Part shown: positions 26,192 through 34,949 of the stretch, in pieces
Position numbering within the stretch: the first letter of the stretch is position 1
Layout: each line of letters begins with the position of its first letter
Assembly: GCF_900115145.1 (NCBI RefSeq)
Contig: NZ_FOVL01000010.1
Location: forward strand, 62,001-126,000
Source of the DNA: Salegentibacter flavus
GTDB lineage: Bacteria > Bacteroidota > Bacteroidia > Flavobacteriales > Flavobacteriaceae
Direction of reading: 5' to 3'
DNA: 64,000 nt
Notes under the pieces: generated by a model
Seen by the model: only the letters and a program-made list of their open reading frames with translations
Told to the model about the DNA's origin: nothing
The model's database searches: none
Made by a program: the position numbers and the translations under genes

Positions 26192-27896
26192 TATACTTAA
26201 AGCAATAGGAATTCTCGTTATCGGGATCCTACTGGGGTGGGCTATCTTTGGTGGTGGCAGTGATGATGCCGCTGAACACGATCACACTGAAGCGGGCGCA
26301 GAAACCATTTGGACCTGCTCTATGCATCCATCTGTTAGACAAAGTGAACCCGGAGCCTGTCCGATTTGCGGGATGGACCTAATTCCACTTGAGGAGGAAG
26401 AAACTTCCACTGATCCTAACGTCTACACGATGAGCGAGAATGCGCTGAAACTTGCCAATGTGAGCACTATGAAAGTAGGGAAGAGCGAAGCTTCCCGGGA
26501 GTTAAGATTAAACGGAAAAGTTGAGGTCGATGAACGTAATGCCTATTCCCAGTCGACTCATATCCCTGGAAGAATTGAAGATCTACGGGTGAACTTTACC
26601 GGGGAAAAGGTTAATCGCGGCCAGACTCTTGGCGTAGTGTACAGTCCAGAGCTCGTTACCGCCCAGGAAGAATTGCTGCAGGCTTATTCGATAAGGGAGA
26701 GTCAACCTGATTTGTTTGAGGCGGCAAAAGAGAAATTGAGAAACTGGAAAATTGGAGAGAATCAGATCCAGCAAATCCTTTCTAATAGAAAAGCTATTGA
26801 ACGCTTTCCTATTACGGCTGATGTAAATGGGATAGTGACTGAAAAAATGGTAGACCTTGGGGATTATGTGGAGCGCGGAATGCCAATTTACGAGATCTCA
26901 GATCTCTCTGAAGTTTGGGTAATGTTCGATCTTTACGAAAGCACTATGGGCTGGGTAAATGAAGGTAGTGAGGTAGAATACAGCATTCGTTCTCTGCCTG
27001 GAGAGACCTTTACGGGGAAGATCAGTTTTGTAGATCCCTTGCTGAATTCCCAAACCCGTGTGGCTACTGCCAGAGTTGAGGTAGATAATAGTACCGGGAG
27101 ATTAAAACCGGGAATGTTCGCCTCCGGATTGGTTAAAAATAATATCGGGGAAGCCGGCAGTAATGAGATCGTGATTCCTAAGTCGGCGGCATTATGGACC
27201 GGGAAACGCAGTTTAGTATATATTAAGGAAGAAGCTGCAGGTGGAGCAGGTTTCAGAATTAGAAGAATCACTTTAGGCCCATCCTTAGGGGATGCCTATG
27301 TGGTAGAAGATGGATTGCAGGTAGGAGATGAGATCGTGGTTAACGGAACCTTTACTGTAGATGCTGCCGTGCAATTGGCCGGAAAACCCAGTATGATGAA
27401 TCCCCCGGAAAATGAAGAAACTCCTGAGCCTGTTGGAGAGATTTTGCTTTCGGAAGAGGAAAAAACAAAGCTGCAACCGGTTTTCAGTAATTATTTAAGT
27501 TTGAAGGATGCCTTGGTCGAGGATGATTTTAAACTTGCTGAAAAAGAGGCGAAAGAACTTGAAGCTAGCCTTGAGCAGCTGGAAGTTTCTGAATTTGGAG
27601 CTTCAGCAGGAGCCGCACTGGAAAGCTATAAAATGCAGCTCGAAAATAATATGGAAAGCATCACTCCCGCAGAAGATATTTCAGCATTGAGAGAAAAATT
27701 TGATGAACTTTCAATAGTAATGATAAGAATGGCGCAAAGCTTTAAACCTTTTAGCGACAAACTCTATATACAACACTGCCCCATGGCAAATAGTGACAGA
27801 GGTGCCGATTGGTTAAGCCTTTCTGAAGAAATCGAGAATCCTTATTATGGTAGTGCCATGCTTACCTGTGGGGAAGTAACCGAAATTGTAGAATAA
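26178..27896 (+). CDS. cusB: CusB-type RND periplasmic adaptor with metal-binding N-terminus and DUF3347 C-terminus
   Basis: A 572-residue membrane fusion protein. After an N-terminal anchor helix (about residues 8-24) comes a His/acid segment and a heavy-metal-binding module (WTCSMHPSV to CPICGMDLIPL, about 45-74). The lipoyl/hairpin/beta-barrel core follows, then a C-terminal DUF3347 module (about 420-570) ending in the pattern HCPMA, WLSLSEEI, NPYYGSAM and TCGEV. It couples CusA and the TolC-like channel and may hand periplasmic metal to the pump. The appended DUF3347 is repeated as a separate lipoprotein two genes later. Confidence 0.94.
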   Translation: MKTNNILKAIGILVIGILLGWAIFGGGSDDAAEHDHTEAGAETIWTCSMHPSVRQSEPGACPICGMDLIPLEEEETSTDPNVYTMSENALKLANVSTMKVGKSEASRELRLNGKVEVDERNAYSQSTHIPGRIEDLRVNFTGEKVNRGQTLGVVYSPELVTAQEELLQAYSIRESQPDLFEAAKEKLRNWKIGENQIQQILSNRKAIERFPITADVNGIVTEKMVDLGDYVERGMPIYEISDLSEVWVMFDLYESTMGWVNEGSEVEYSIRSLPGETFTGKISFVDPLLNSQTRVATARVEVDNSTGRLKPGMFASGLVKNNIGEAGSNEIVIPKSAALWTGKRSLVYIKEEAAGGAGFRIRRITLGPSLGDAYVVEDGLQVGDEIVVNGTFTVDAAVQLAGKPSMMNPPENEETPEPVGEILLSEEEKTKLQPVFSNYLSLKDALVEDDFKLAEKEAKELEASLEQLEVSEFGASAGAALESYKMQLENNMESITPAEDISALREKFDELSIVMIRMAQSFKPFSDKLYIQHCPMANSDRGADWLSLSEEIENPYYGSAMLTCGEVTEIVE

Positions 27897-27994
27897 ACAG
27901 TAATCTTTAATGATGGGGTGTCCGTCATTATTATGAATGGAGAAATGTTTTTGAATGTTGCCAGTATAGAGAAACTGGAAAAATAAAATTTGTA

Positions 27995-28002
27995 TAAGTT
28001 TG
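27995..28002 (+). promoter_or_regulatory. Putative -7 element for the PepSY gene
   Basis: TAAGTTTG is an exact TAnnTTTG match 20 nt before the GTG start at 28022. The 125-bp gap also holds two small hairpins (27909-27931 and 27961-27978) without T-tracts, so a new transcription unit probably begins here. Confidence 0.45.
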
Positions 28003-28021
28003 TCGAATTAAAAGCCTAAAA

Positions 28022-28729
28022 GTGGTTAAACGGAAAACAGCCCTTAAACTAAGACAGGCCCACAGATACCTGGGACTTTTTATAGGAATTCAGTTCATTA
28101 TGTGGACCGTTAGTGGAATGTATTTTAGCTGGACCGATCTTGATGAGATCCATGGAGATCATTTTAAAAAGGGAATTGTGGAAAATCCTGCATTTTCCGG
28201 TCTTCAGGGACCAGGACAAATGCTGTTTGAAACTCCGGTACGCTCTTTGGAGCTAAAAGATATAGGAGGTGAAGCCTTTTACTTAATTAATGGTAAAAGC
28301 TTGATTGATCCTAAAACGGGAGAGGAAAGACAGGAGATTACCCAAGAAGAAGCATTAAAAATTGCTAAAAAACATATGCGGGAAAACCTCGAGGTAGCCG
28401 GAGTGGAATTGGTCAATGAAACCGGAAAACACCACGAATACCGAAGTGGGGCCTTACCGGCTTATGTGATCTCCTACAAAGAACCGGATGATCTTAAGGC
28501 ATATGTTTCGGTAAAGGATGCCACATTCAGATCGGTTCGCCACCGCGACTGGCGCTGGTTCGACTTTCTCTGGATGACCCACACAATGGATTATGAAGGG
28601 CGGGATGATTTTAATAACCTGGTGCTTCGCATATTTTCCCTGATGGGAGTAATAACAGTGCTAAGCGGTTTTGTGCTTTGGTACATTTCGTCACCGTCGG
28701 TAAGAAAACTTAAGAAACGATTTAAATAA
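28022..28729 (+). CDS. PepSY-domain membrane protein
   Basis: A 235-residue protein with an N-terminal helix (about residues 15-37, GLFIGIQFIMWTVSGMYF), two PepSY-like periplasmic segments (about 50-185) and a C-terminal helix (about 203-225). This resembles PepSY-associated TM proteins that accompany metal uptake or reductase systems. Translation probably begins with GTG, as no ATG is near. It lies between the Cus-like efflux genes and a DUF3347 lipoprotein, so a role in copper handling is inferred; the reaction, if any, is unknown. Confidence 0.8.
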   Translation: MVKRKTALKLRQAHRYLGLFIGIQFIMWTVSGMYFSWTDLDEIHGDHFKKGIVENPAFSGLQGPGQMLFETPVRSLELKDIGGEAFYLINGKSLIDPKTGEERQEITQEEALKIAKKHMRENLEVAGVELVNETGKHHEYRSGALPAYVISYKEPDDLKAYVSVKDATFRSVRHRDWRWFDFLWMTHTMDYEGRDDFNNLVLRIFSLMGVITVLSGFVLWYISSPSVRKLKKRFK

Positions 28730-28768
28730 GAGTAATTTTAAACACAAATAAGAATAAAAACAGAAACG

Positions 28769-29356
28769 ATGAAAAAGAGTCTAAAAAAACTTATTATGCT
28801 TAGCCTGGTAGCCGGAGCGCTATCTATGACCTCATGCCGCGATGCCGAAGAAAAAAAGGATGAACCGGCAGAACCTATGCAAAATGAAATGCACCAGGAG
28901 GGCGAAACGGACGGTATGGATCATAGCAGCAACGAAATGAAAAAATATGAGGGCGAAGCTATGAACGCTGAATTCAAAGATGAGAATACTGCCAGAGCTT
29001 ACGAGCTGTACGTGGAAATAAAGGATGCATTGGTGAATACAGATGCTGAAACCACCAAAACCAAGGCTGAGGAACTAAGCGAGGCCGGAGCAACAGAAGA
29101 GGTTACTGAAGCCGCGAAAAAGATCGCTTCCAGTGATGATGTAAACAAACAAAGAGAAGCATTTTCTGACCTTACCGTGGCTATGGAAAAGCAACTTGAA
29201 GGCGCCCTTGCTTCAGGAGAAATCTACAAGCAATACTGCCCGATGGCTTTTGAAGGAAAGGGAGATTACTGGCTTTCAAACTCAAAAGACATTTTTAATC
29301 CTTACTATGGTGACAAAATGTTAAAGTGCGGTAGAGTAGATGCTACCATAAAATAA
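28769..29356 (+). CDS. DUF3347-domain lipoprotein, putative periplasmic copper-binding protein
   Basis: A 195-residue lipoprotein with a clear signal and lipobox (SMTSC, Cys about residue 23), an acidic Met/His-rich linker (residues 30-58) and a DUF3347 helical domain. The C-terminal motif set (YKQYCPMA, YWLSNSKDI, NPYYGDKM, KCGRV) is the same as at the end of the CusB-like protein, implying a shared metal-binding unit built on the two Cys and Met residues. It likely buffers or delivers periplasmic copper. A terminator follows. Confidence 0.85.
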   Translation: MKKSLKKLIMLSLVAGALSMTSCRDAEEKKDEPAEPMQNEMHQEGETDGMDHSSNEMKKYEGEAMNAEFKDENTARAYELYVEIKDALVNTDAETTKTKAEELSEAGATEEVTEAAKKIASSDDVNKQREAFSDLTVAMEKQLEGALASGEIYKQYCPMAFEGKGDYWLSNSKDIFNPYYGDKMLKCGRVDATIK

Positions 29357-29368
29357 GTATTTTATAAT

Positions 29369-29402
29369 CCTTCAGGGTCTGAACAGGCCCTGAAGGTTTT
29401 CT
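29369..29402 (+). terminator. Terminator after the DUF3347 lipoprotein
   Basis: A perfect 9-bp stem (29369-29377 CCTTCAGGG with 29388-29396 CCCTGAAGG) and a 10-nt loop are followed by TTTTCTCT. Confidence 0.75.
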
Positions 29403-29419
29403 CTAAATTCTTCAGAAAT

Positions 29420-29986
29420 TTGAACAACAGGATTCTGCATATTAAAAATATGGTTTGTGCCCGTTGCCTGACGAGTGTAAAAAACCTACTTGAAGCTCAA
29501 AATCTGTCTTACAAGGATGTTAGCCTTGGCAGGATCGAGTTGAAGGAAGAGATTTCAGAGGAGCAGTTGAGTTTGCTGGAAAGCGAATTGAATAAAACCG
29601 GATTTGAACTGGTTATAGAACGTAGCGACAAGATCGTAAATGCTATTAAGGCGATTATTATTGAAATGGTTTATCATCGCAGTGATTTTGGAAACAAAAA
29701 GCTTTCGGAAATTTTAAGCGAGAGACTACATTACGATTACAGTCACCTAACCGGAATTTTTTCAAAAGCAGAGAATCAGAGTATTCAGAGTTTTCAGAAT
29801 AAAATAAAAACCGAACGTATCAAGGAGCTACTTGAATACGACGAACTAAGCATAGCCGAAATTGCCGATGAAATGGGTTACGGCAGTGCCGCTTATCTTT
29901 CCACCTTCTTTAAGAAAGAAACCGGTTTAAAACCATCGGAATATAAACAGCGATACACCTCCCGAAATTCCCTGGATAGTATTTAA
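29420..29986 (+). CDS. AraC-family regulator with a degenerate HMA-like N-terminal domain
   Basis: A 188-residue putative transcription factor. The N-terminal ~65 residues resemble the ferredoxin-like heavy-metal-associated fold, with CARC (CxxC) in the position of the usual MxCxxC loop. The C-terminal ~100 residues form an AraC-type double helix-turn-helix, with RIKELLEYDELSIAEIADEM and GYGSAAYLSTFFKKETG. The start appears to be TTG at 29420, because the first ATG in frame would remove the first strand of the HMA-like fold. Metal sensing through the CxxC pair and control of the surrounding copper genes are inferences. Confidence 0.82.
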   Translation: MNNRILHIKNMVCARCLTSVKNLLEAQNLSYKDVSLGRIELKEEISEEQLSLLESELNKTGFELVIERSDKIVNAIKAIIIEMVYHRSDFGNKKLSEILSERLHYDYSHLTGIFSKAENQSIQSFQNKIKTERIKELLEYDELSIAEIADEMGYGSAAYLSTFFKKETGLKPSEYKQRYTSRNSLDSI

Positions 29987-30201
29987 ACTTCCAGTTTCAA
30001 CCTGATGGAATTTTTTCAGGCTACTGATCTAATTCTTTCTCAATTCCATCGAAATAATAGATATAACTATTTTATATTCAGAATTATATATTTTATGTAA
30101 CCGGGCTGATTTTCGATTTTCTTATAACTTCTTACCATAATTTTAAAACCTTTTACGGTTTTGGGTGGTTACCTTTGGTGTAAACCAATAAAAATGAAGT
30201 T
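29987..30201. other. Regulator-Csp intergenic region with alternative hairpins
   Basis: This 215-bp stretch holds no gene. GATGGAATT (30004-30012) pairs perfectly with AATTCCATC (30042-30050), while the overlapping CCTGA (30001-30005) can instead pair with TCAGG (30016-30020), so two mutually exclusive folds are possible. A very AT-rich tract (30051-30100) follows. TACCTTTG at 30170-30177 is an exact -7 element 24 nt before the next start codon and is the likely promoter of the Csp-like gene. Confidence 0.4.
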
Positions 30202-30522
30202 ATGAGAAATGAGAAGTTGATTCATGCATTGGGAAATTGCATAAACCACTGTAATTATTGCGCCGATGCGTGTCTGGATGAAGATGATGTGAAATTGATG
30301 GTTACCTGCATCAGGACCGATAAGGTTTGTGCTGAGGTTTGTTCGACCCTGAACCAGGTGTTGGCCACCAATTACAAGAATGTAGACGGATTGGTGAAAT
30401 ATTGCATCGAAGTTTGTAATGATTGTGCCGATGAATGCGGTAAGCACGAGCACGATCACTGTCAGGAATGTGCGGAAGCCTGCAGACATTGTGTAGAAGC
30501 TTGTCGGGCCTATCTGGCATAA
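30202..30522 (+). CDS. Cysteine-rich four-helix copper-binding protein (Csp/DUF326-like)
   Basis: A 106-residue protein with 16 cysteines, many spaced CxxxC or CxxC on amphipathic helices (for example [12 protein letters not shown] and [15 protein letters not shown]) plus a GKHEHDHC His cluster. This is the pattern of copper storage proteins, where Cys side chains line the core of a four-helix bundle and bind many Cu(I) ions. There is no signal peptide, so it is probably cytosolic, like Csp3. It sits directly before a copper ATPase gene and has its own promoter-like element and terminator. Copper buffering is inferred from family and context. Confidence 0.87.
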   Translation: MRNEKLIHALGNCINHCNYCADACLDEDDVKLMVTCIRTDKVCAEVCSTLNQVLATNYKNVDGLVKYCIEVCNDCADECGKHEHDHCQECAEACRHCVEACRAYLA

Positions 30523-30538
30523 ACAAAGAAAAATAAAG

Positions 30539-30562
30539 ACCCCGATGAAACGGGGTTTTTTT
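30539..30562 (+). terminator. Terminator between the Csp-like gene and copA
   Basis: ACCCCG (30539-30544) pairs with CGGGGT (30551-30556) around ATGAAA and is followed by seven T. The loop contains an ATG in frame with copA, but using it would place the terminator inside the gene, which argues for the copA start at 30578. Confidence 0.75.
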
Positions 30563-30577
30563 AAGCATAAAAATAAT

Positions 30578-33490
30578 ATGAAACACAGCTATAAAATAAC
30601 AGGAATGACTTGCCTTGGTTGCAGGTCTCAGGTGGAGTCGACTCTTAGAAATGTAGAAGGCGTTAAAGATGCCTGGGTAGATCTCGAGGAACAAAAAGCA
30701 GAAATCGAGATGGAAAAGCATATACCAATTGAAGAATTCCAAAAAGCGCTTAAAAAGATTCCAGGAAATTATGGAATTAAGGCACCGGGCCCCATGGTTC
30801 ATACTTATTCGGTAAGCGGGATGACCTGTAATGGCTGTCGTTCTCATGTCGAAGAAACCCTTAACAAAGTTGAAGGTGTTGAGGAAGTCAAAGTCGATTT
30901 GGAGAAAGCTGAAGCAGAAATTAGGATGAAGAAACACATTCCGCTTGAAAAATTTCAGAAAGCTTTAGAGGACGACGGTGGAAAGTATGGGATACACCCT
31001 CCCGGTCCTGTTACAAAGAAATTCTCGGTAAGCGGGATGACCTGCAACGGCTGTCGCTCTCACGTTGAGGAAACGCTTAACAAAGTTGAAGGTGTTGAGG
31101 AAGCAAAAGTCGATCTGGAGAAAGCCGAAGCAGAAATCAGGATGAAGAAGCACATTCCACTTAAGAAATTTCAGAAGGCCATGGAAGAAGATGGTGGTAA
31201 CTATCAGATCCATCAGCTTGGTGATGAGGTTAAAACTGAAAATAAAAAACCTAAAGGCGGTGGTACAGGGGTTTATTACTGCCCAATGCATTGCGAAGGC
31301 GATAAAACTTACGACCAACCGGGAGACTGCCCGGTGTGTGGGATGGATCTTGTGGAAGAAGCCAGTCTAACCCCGGCCGCTACGCAGTATACCTGCCCTA
31401 TGCATCCTGAAATTGTGGAAGATGAACCGGGCTCCTGTCCAAAGTGCGGGATGGAACTAGTGCCAATGGAACCGGAATCTTCGGAAAGTAAATCCTATAA
31501 AAAACTTCTGAAAAAATTCAAATTAGCGGTCGCCTTTACTTTGCCCATTTTTATTATCGCGATGTCTGAAATGATCCCGGACAATCCGCTTTATGATGTA
31601 ATGGGAATGAAATACTGGAACTGGGTGCAGTTTGCACTTTCAATTCCGGTGGTTTTTTATGCCACCTGGATGTTTTTTGAAAGAGCCTACCGATCAATAA
31701 AGACCTGGAACCTTAACATGTTTACGCTTATTGGGATTGGAGCGGGAATAGCCTGGATCTTCAGCGTTTTTGGGCTCGTATTTCCCGGTTTCTTTCCTGA
31801 ACAGTTTAAGACTGAAATGGGAACCGTGCACGTTTATTTTGAGGCTGCAACGGTGATCCTAACCCTGGTTTTGCTTGGGCAGGTTCTCGAAGCACGCGCT
31901 CATAGCAAGACGAATTCTGCGATTAAAGAATTGCTGAAGCTGGCTCCTAATAAGGCGATAAAGGTGGTTAACGGGGAAGAAAAAGAAGTCTCTATCAATG
32001 AGATACATTCAGGAGATATTTTAAGGGTTAAACCGGGCGATAAGATTCCGGTAGATGGAGTTATAGAAAAAGGAAATTCCAGCATTGATGAATCGATGAT
32101 CACCGGGGAACCCATCCCTGTAGATAAAACTGAAGGTGATAAGGTGAGTTCGGGTACCATAAACGGCAACCGTAGTTTTACTATGAAAGCCGAAAAGGTG
32201 GGGGAGGAGACATTGCTCTCCCAGATAATTAAAATGGTGAATGATGCCAGCAGGTCTCAGGCACCTATTCAGAAACTAGCTGACAGGATTTCGGGTTATT
32301 TTGTACCGGTGGTGGTGATGATTTCCGTAATCACTTTTATTGTTTGGGCAATTTTCGGACCTGAACCTTCTTACGTATACGCGCTGGTAAATGCTATTGC
32401 GGTTCTAATCATTGCCTGTCCCTGTGCACTCGGTCTGGCCACTCCAATGTCGGTGATGGTAGGCGTTGGGAAAGGAGCCCAAAACGGGGTTTTGATCAAG
32501 AATGCCCGTGCTCTTGAACAAATGGATGATATCGATACTTTAATTATTGATAAAACCGGAACCATAACCGAAGGAAAACCCAAAGTTGAAAAGGTGGAGG
32601 TTACTTCAGAAGAAAACAAGGAAGAGATCATCAAACTAATCGCATCGGTAAATTCCCAGAGTGAACACCCATTAGCAAAAGCTACCGTTGATTTTGCCAG
32701 GGAAAAGGGATTGAAGTTCAGCGAAGCTACAGACTTTAATGCTTTTACCGGAAAGGGAGTTATCGGGATGGTTTCAGATAAAAAAGTCGCTATTGGGAAT
32801 GATAAATTGATGCAGGCAGAGGATGTTCAGATTACTTCAGAAATTAAAGAAAAGGTTATTGCTGAACAGGAACAGGGTAAAACTGTGTCTTATGTTGCTG
32901 TGGATAGCAGAATTGTGGGATATTTAACGATTACCGACCCAATAAAGAAAACCAGTAGAGAAGCGTTGAAATCGTTAATGGATGATGGGGTTGAAGTCTT
33001 TATGTTCACCGGAGATAATAAAAAAACCGCAAAATCGGTTGCTGAAGAACTTGGTCTAAGTGGATTTAAAGCAGGAATGCTTCCGGAAGACAAACAAAAT
33101 GAAATTAAGAAACTTCAGCAGCAGGGTAAAAAGGTTGCGATGGCAGGTGATGGAATAAACGATGCACCGGCCTTAGCTCAGGCTGATATCGGGATCGCGA
33201 TGGGAACAGGAACCGATGTGGCTATTGAAAGTGCAGAGATCACTTTGGTTAAAGGGGATTTAAAATCTGTGAAAAAAGCCAAGACCCTAAGTAAAAAGGT
33301 GATGCGTAATATTAAAGAAAACCTGTTTTTCGCTCTTATCTATAATACGCTTGGGGTGCCTATTGCGGCAGGGGTTTTATTTCCGGTTTTCGGGCTTCTA
33401 TTATCACCAATGATAGCGGCATTAGCTATGAGTTTTAGTTCTGTTTCGGTAATTGCGAATGCGCTGAGGCTGCGAACCACGAAAATTTAA
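30578..33490 (+). CDS. copA: Copper-translocating P-type ATPase with three HMA repeats and two heavy-metal-binding modules
   Basis: A 970-residue P1B-type ATPase that exports Cu(I) from the cytoplasm. Order: three HMA domains with MTCLGC, MTCNGC and MTCNGC starting at residues 10, 82 and 154 (an exact 72-residue period); two heavy-metal-binding modules (YYCPMH to CPVCGMDLV, and YTCPMHPEI to CPKCGMELV, about 235-300); then the membrane core with the CPC transport motif (Cys 614 and 616), the phosphorylated Asp 658 in [13 protein letters not shown] and GDGIND. I chose the ATG at 30578 because an earlier in-frame ATG at 30545 lies in the loop of a terminator. The N-terminus is heavily furnished with metal sites, suggesting regulation by or buffering of copper. 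Confidence 0.96.
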   Translation: MKHSYKITGMTCLGCRSQVESTLRNVEGVKDAWVDLEEQKAEIEMEKHIPIEEFQKALKKIPGNYGIKAPGPMVHTYSVSGMTCNGCRSHVEETLNKVEGVEEVKVDLEKAEAEIRMKKHIPLEKFQKALEDDGGKYGIHPPGPVTKKFSVSGMTCNGCRSHVEETLNKVEGVEEAKVDLEKAEAEIRMKKHIPLKKFQKAMEEDGGNYQIHQLGDEVKTENKKPKGGGTGVYYCPMHCEGDKTYDQPGDCPVCGMDLVEEASLTPAATQYTCPMHPEIVEDEPGSCPKCGMELVPMEPESSESKSYKKLLKKFKLAVAFTLPIFIIAMSEMIPDNPLYDVMGMKYWNWVQFALSIPVVFYATWMFFERAYRSIKTWNLNMFTLIGIGAGIAWIFSVFGLVFPGFFPEQFKTEMGTVHVYFEAATVILTLVLLGQVLEARAHSKTNSAIKELLKLAPNKAIKVVNGEEKEVSINEIHSGDILRVKPGDKIPVDGVIEKGNSSIDESMITGEPIPVDKTEGDKVSSGTINGNRSFTMKAEKVGEETLLSQIIKMVNDASRSQAPIQKLADRISGYFVPVVVMISVITFIVWAIFGPEPSYVYALVNAIAVLIIACPCALGLATPMSVMVGVGKGAQNGVLIKNARALEQMDDIDTLIIDKTGTITEGKPKVEKVEVTSEENKEEIIKLIASVNSQSEHPLAKATVDFAREKGLKFSEATDFNAFTGKGVIGMVSDKKVAIGNDKLMQAEDVQITSEIKEKVIAEQEQGKTVSYVAVDSRIVGYLTITDPIKKTSREALKSLMDDGVEVFMFTGDNKKTAKSVAEELGLSGFKAGMLPEDKQNEIKKLQQQGKKVAMAGDGINDAPALAQADIGIAMGTGTDVAIESAEITLVKGDLKSVKKAKTLSKKVMRNIKENLFFALIYNTLGVPIAAGVLFPVFGLLLSPMIAALAMSFSSVSVIANALRLRTTKI
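30596..31243 (+). repeat. Three tandem 216-bp units coding for the HMA domains of copA
   Basis: Units at 30596-30811, 30812-31027 and 31028-31243. Units 2 and 3 differ at 6 of 63 compared residues and share long DNA identity, while unit 1 is more diverged. This indicates a recent duplication or gene conversion of units 2 and 3. Confidence 0.85.
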
Positions 33491-33533
33491 ATGGGTTTAG
33501 TAATTATCCTAAGATAAGATAGGGATTGAGTGC

Positions 33534-33576
33534 AGAGGGAGTTGTAGAAGCCGTTTGGCAAGGCTCCCTCTTTATA
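33534..33576. terminator. Hairpin between the convergent copA and murF genes
   Basis: AGAGGGAG (33534-33541) pairs with CTCCCTCT (33564-33571), with an inner GCC/GGC pairing, followed by TTATATTATT. It is placed to stop copA transcription; the T-tract is interrupted. Confidence 0.5.
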
Positions 33577-33595
33577 TTATTGGGAAGTCAATCCT

Positions 33596-34882
33596 TTATA
33601 AGACTGCTACCAGATCCTCCAGGGCCATTGCCCGGGAACCTTTAATGAAAAAATTGCAATTCCTGAATTCGGTCATGCTGAAATGTTTTTTCAGATTTTC
33701 GGTATTTTCGAATTTTATGACCGTTGGAGTAGTGGTTTTGGTCTTTTTAAAATTTCTTCCTACAAGGTAAACTTCGTCGAACTGGCAGGATTCTGCGAGA
33801 TCTACTATATCCTGATGTTCGATTTCAGAGGTAGAGCCCAGCTCCAGCATATCTCCAAGTACGACAATCTTTTGGCCTTTAACCTTCATTTGATCGAAGT
33901 TTTCTATTGACGCCCGCATACTTGTAGGATTGGCATTATAGGCATCCATAAAAAGTGTATTGCTGTCTTTTTTCAGGATCTGGGACCTATTGTTTTCGGG
34001 AGTATATTCTTCTATAGCTTCTTTAATCTCTTCCAACGGAACTTTAAAATAAAGCCCTATACAGAGGGCGGCCGCCATATTAAAGGCATTGTATGTCCCT
34101 GTTAATTTGCTTTTGAAATCGGTTTGATTAAAATGAAGTCTGGCGGTTTGGTCCCCTGAGATATAGGTCACCTGGACCTGTGGGGTTCGTCCGGTTCCAA
34201 AACTGAAATAGTGGTTGTAGGGAAGCTGGACTCGCTGGTTTTCATCATCCAGGTTTAAAAAGAGAAGTTTTTTATCTTTCTTCAAATAATTATATAACTC
34301 ACTTTTGGCCTGAATAACTCCTTCCAGGCTGCCAAAACCTTCCAGATGTGCCTTCCCGAAATTGGTTATATAACCATAATCAGGCTTTGTGATACTGCAA
34401 AGAAATTCAATCTCCCCGGGGTGGTTTGCGCCCATTTCTACGATTCCCATCTGGGTATTTTCATCCATTTCAAGGAGGGTGAGCGGGACCCCAATATGGT
34501 TGTTGAGGTTTCCTTTTGTGGCTGCAGTCTTATATTTTTTAGTAAGTACCGCATGCACGAGTTCCTTGGTGGTTGTTTTTCCATTGCTGCCGGTTATGGC
34601 TATAATCGGGATATCGAGAAATTTTCGGTGGAAAGTAGCCAGATGTTGTAATGCTTCTAAGGTATCCTTTACCAGGATATATTTATCTGATTTGACTGCA
34701 AATTCCTTTTGGTCTACCACTACACAGGCTGCTCCTTTTTCAAGAGCCTCGGCGGCATAATGGTTACCATTGAAATTTTGGCCCTTCAGGGCAAAAAAGA
34801 TACTTCCGGGAATTATCTTTCGGGTATCGGTACTAAAACCGCTACAAACTAGAAAACGTTGGTGGAGTTTGGCTATATTCAT
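33596..34882 (-). CDS. murF: UDP-MurNAc-tripeptide D-alanyl-D-alanine ligase
   Basis: A 428-residue cytoplasmic Mur ligase that adds D-Ala-D-Ala to UDP-MurNAc-tripeptide. It shows the ATP-binding motif ITGSNGKTTTKEL, the carbamylated-lysine region GKAHLEGFGS, EMGANHPGEI and the C-terminal VVLGDMLELG typical of MurF rather than MurC/D/E. Length is slightly short but normal for Bacteroidota. A terminator separates it from the upstream gldJ gene. Confidence 0.96.
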   Translation of the reverse strand: MNIAKLHQRFLVCSGFSTDTRKIIPGSIFFALKGQNFNGNHYAAEALEKGAACVVVDQKEFAVKSDKYILVKDTLEALQHLATFHRKFLDIPIIAITGSNGKTTTKELVHAVLTKKYKTAATKGNLNNHIGVPLTLLEMDENTQMGIVEMGANHPGEIEFLCSITKPDYGYITNFGKAHLEGFGSLEGVIQAKSELYNYLKKDKKLLFLNLDDENQRVQLPYNHYFSFGTGRTPQVQVTYISGDQTARLHFNQTDFKSKLTGTYNAFNMAAALCIGLYFKVPLEEIKEAIEEYTPENNRSQILKKDSNTLFMDAYNANPTSMRASIENFDQMKVKGQKIVVLGDMLELGSTSEIEHQDIVDLAESCQFDEVYLVGRNFKKTKTTTPTVIKFENTENLKKHFSMTEFRNCNFFIKGSRAMALEDLVAVL

Positions 34883-34894
34883 GAAATTAAAGCT

Positions 34895-34926
34895 AAAAAA
34901 AAGCCCTAAATAAATAGGGCTTTTTT
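34895..34926 (-). terminator. Terminator after gldJ (bidirectional in form)
   Basis: Stem 34897-34907 with 34916-34926 (core AAGCCCT/AGGGCTT) and an 8-nt loop. Long A and T runs on the two sides let it act in either direction; it lies 24 bp past the gldJ stop codon and before murF. Confidence 0.8.
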
Positions 34927-34949
34927 AGAATATTTTAAAAGATTAAGGT

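Noticed and set aside
27908-27931. Hairpin after cusB as a terminator
   Set aside because: The stem is short and there is no T-tract, so I did not call it a terminator.
30545-30577. Longer copA start at 30545
   Set aside because: The ATG lies in the loop of the upstream terminator and the added residues do not belong to the HMA fold.
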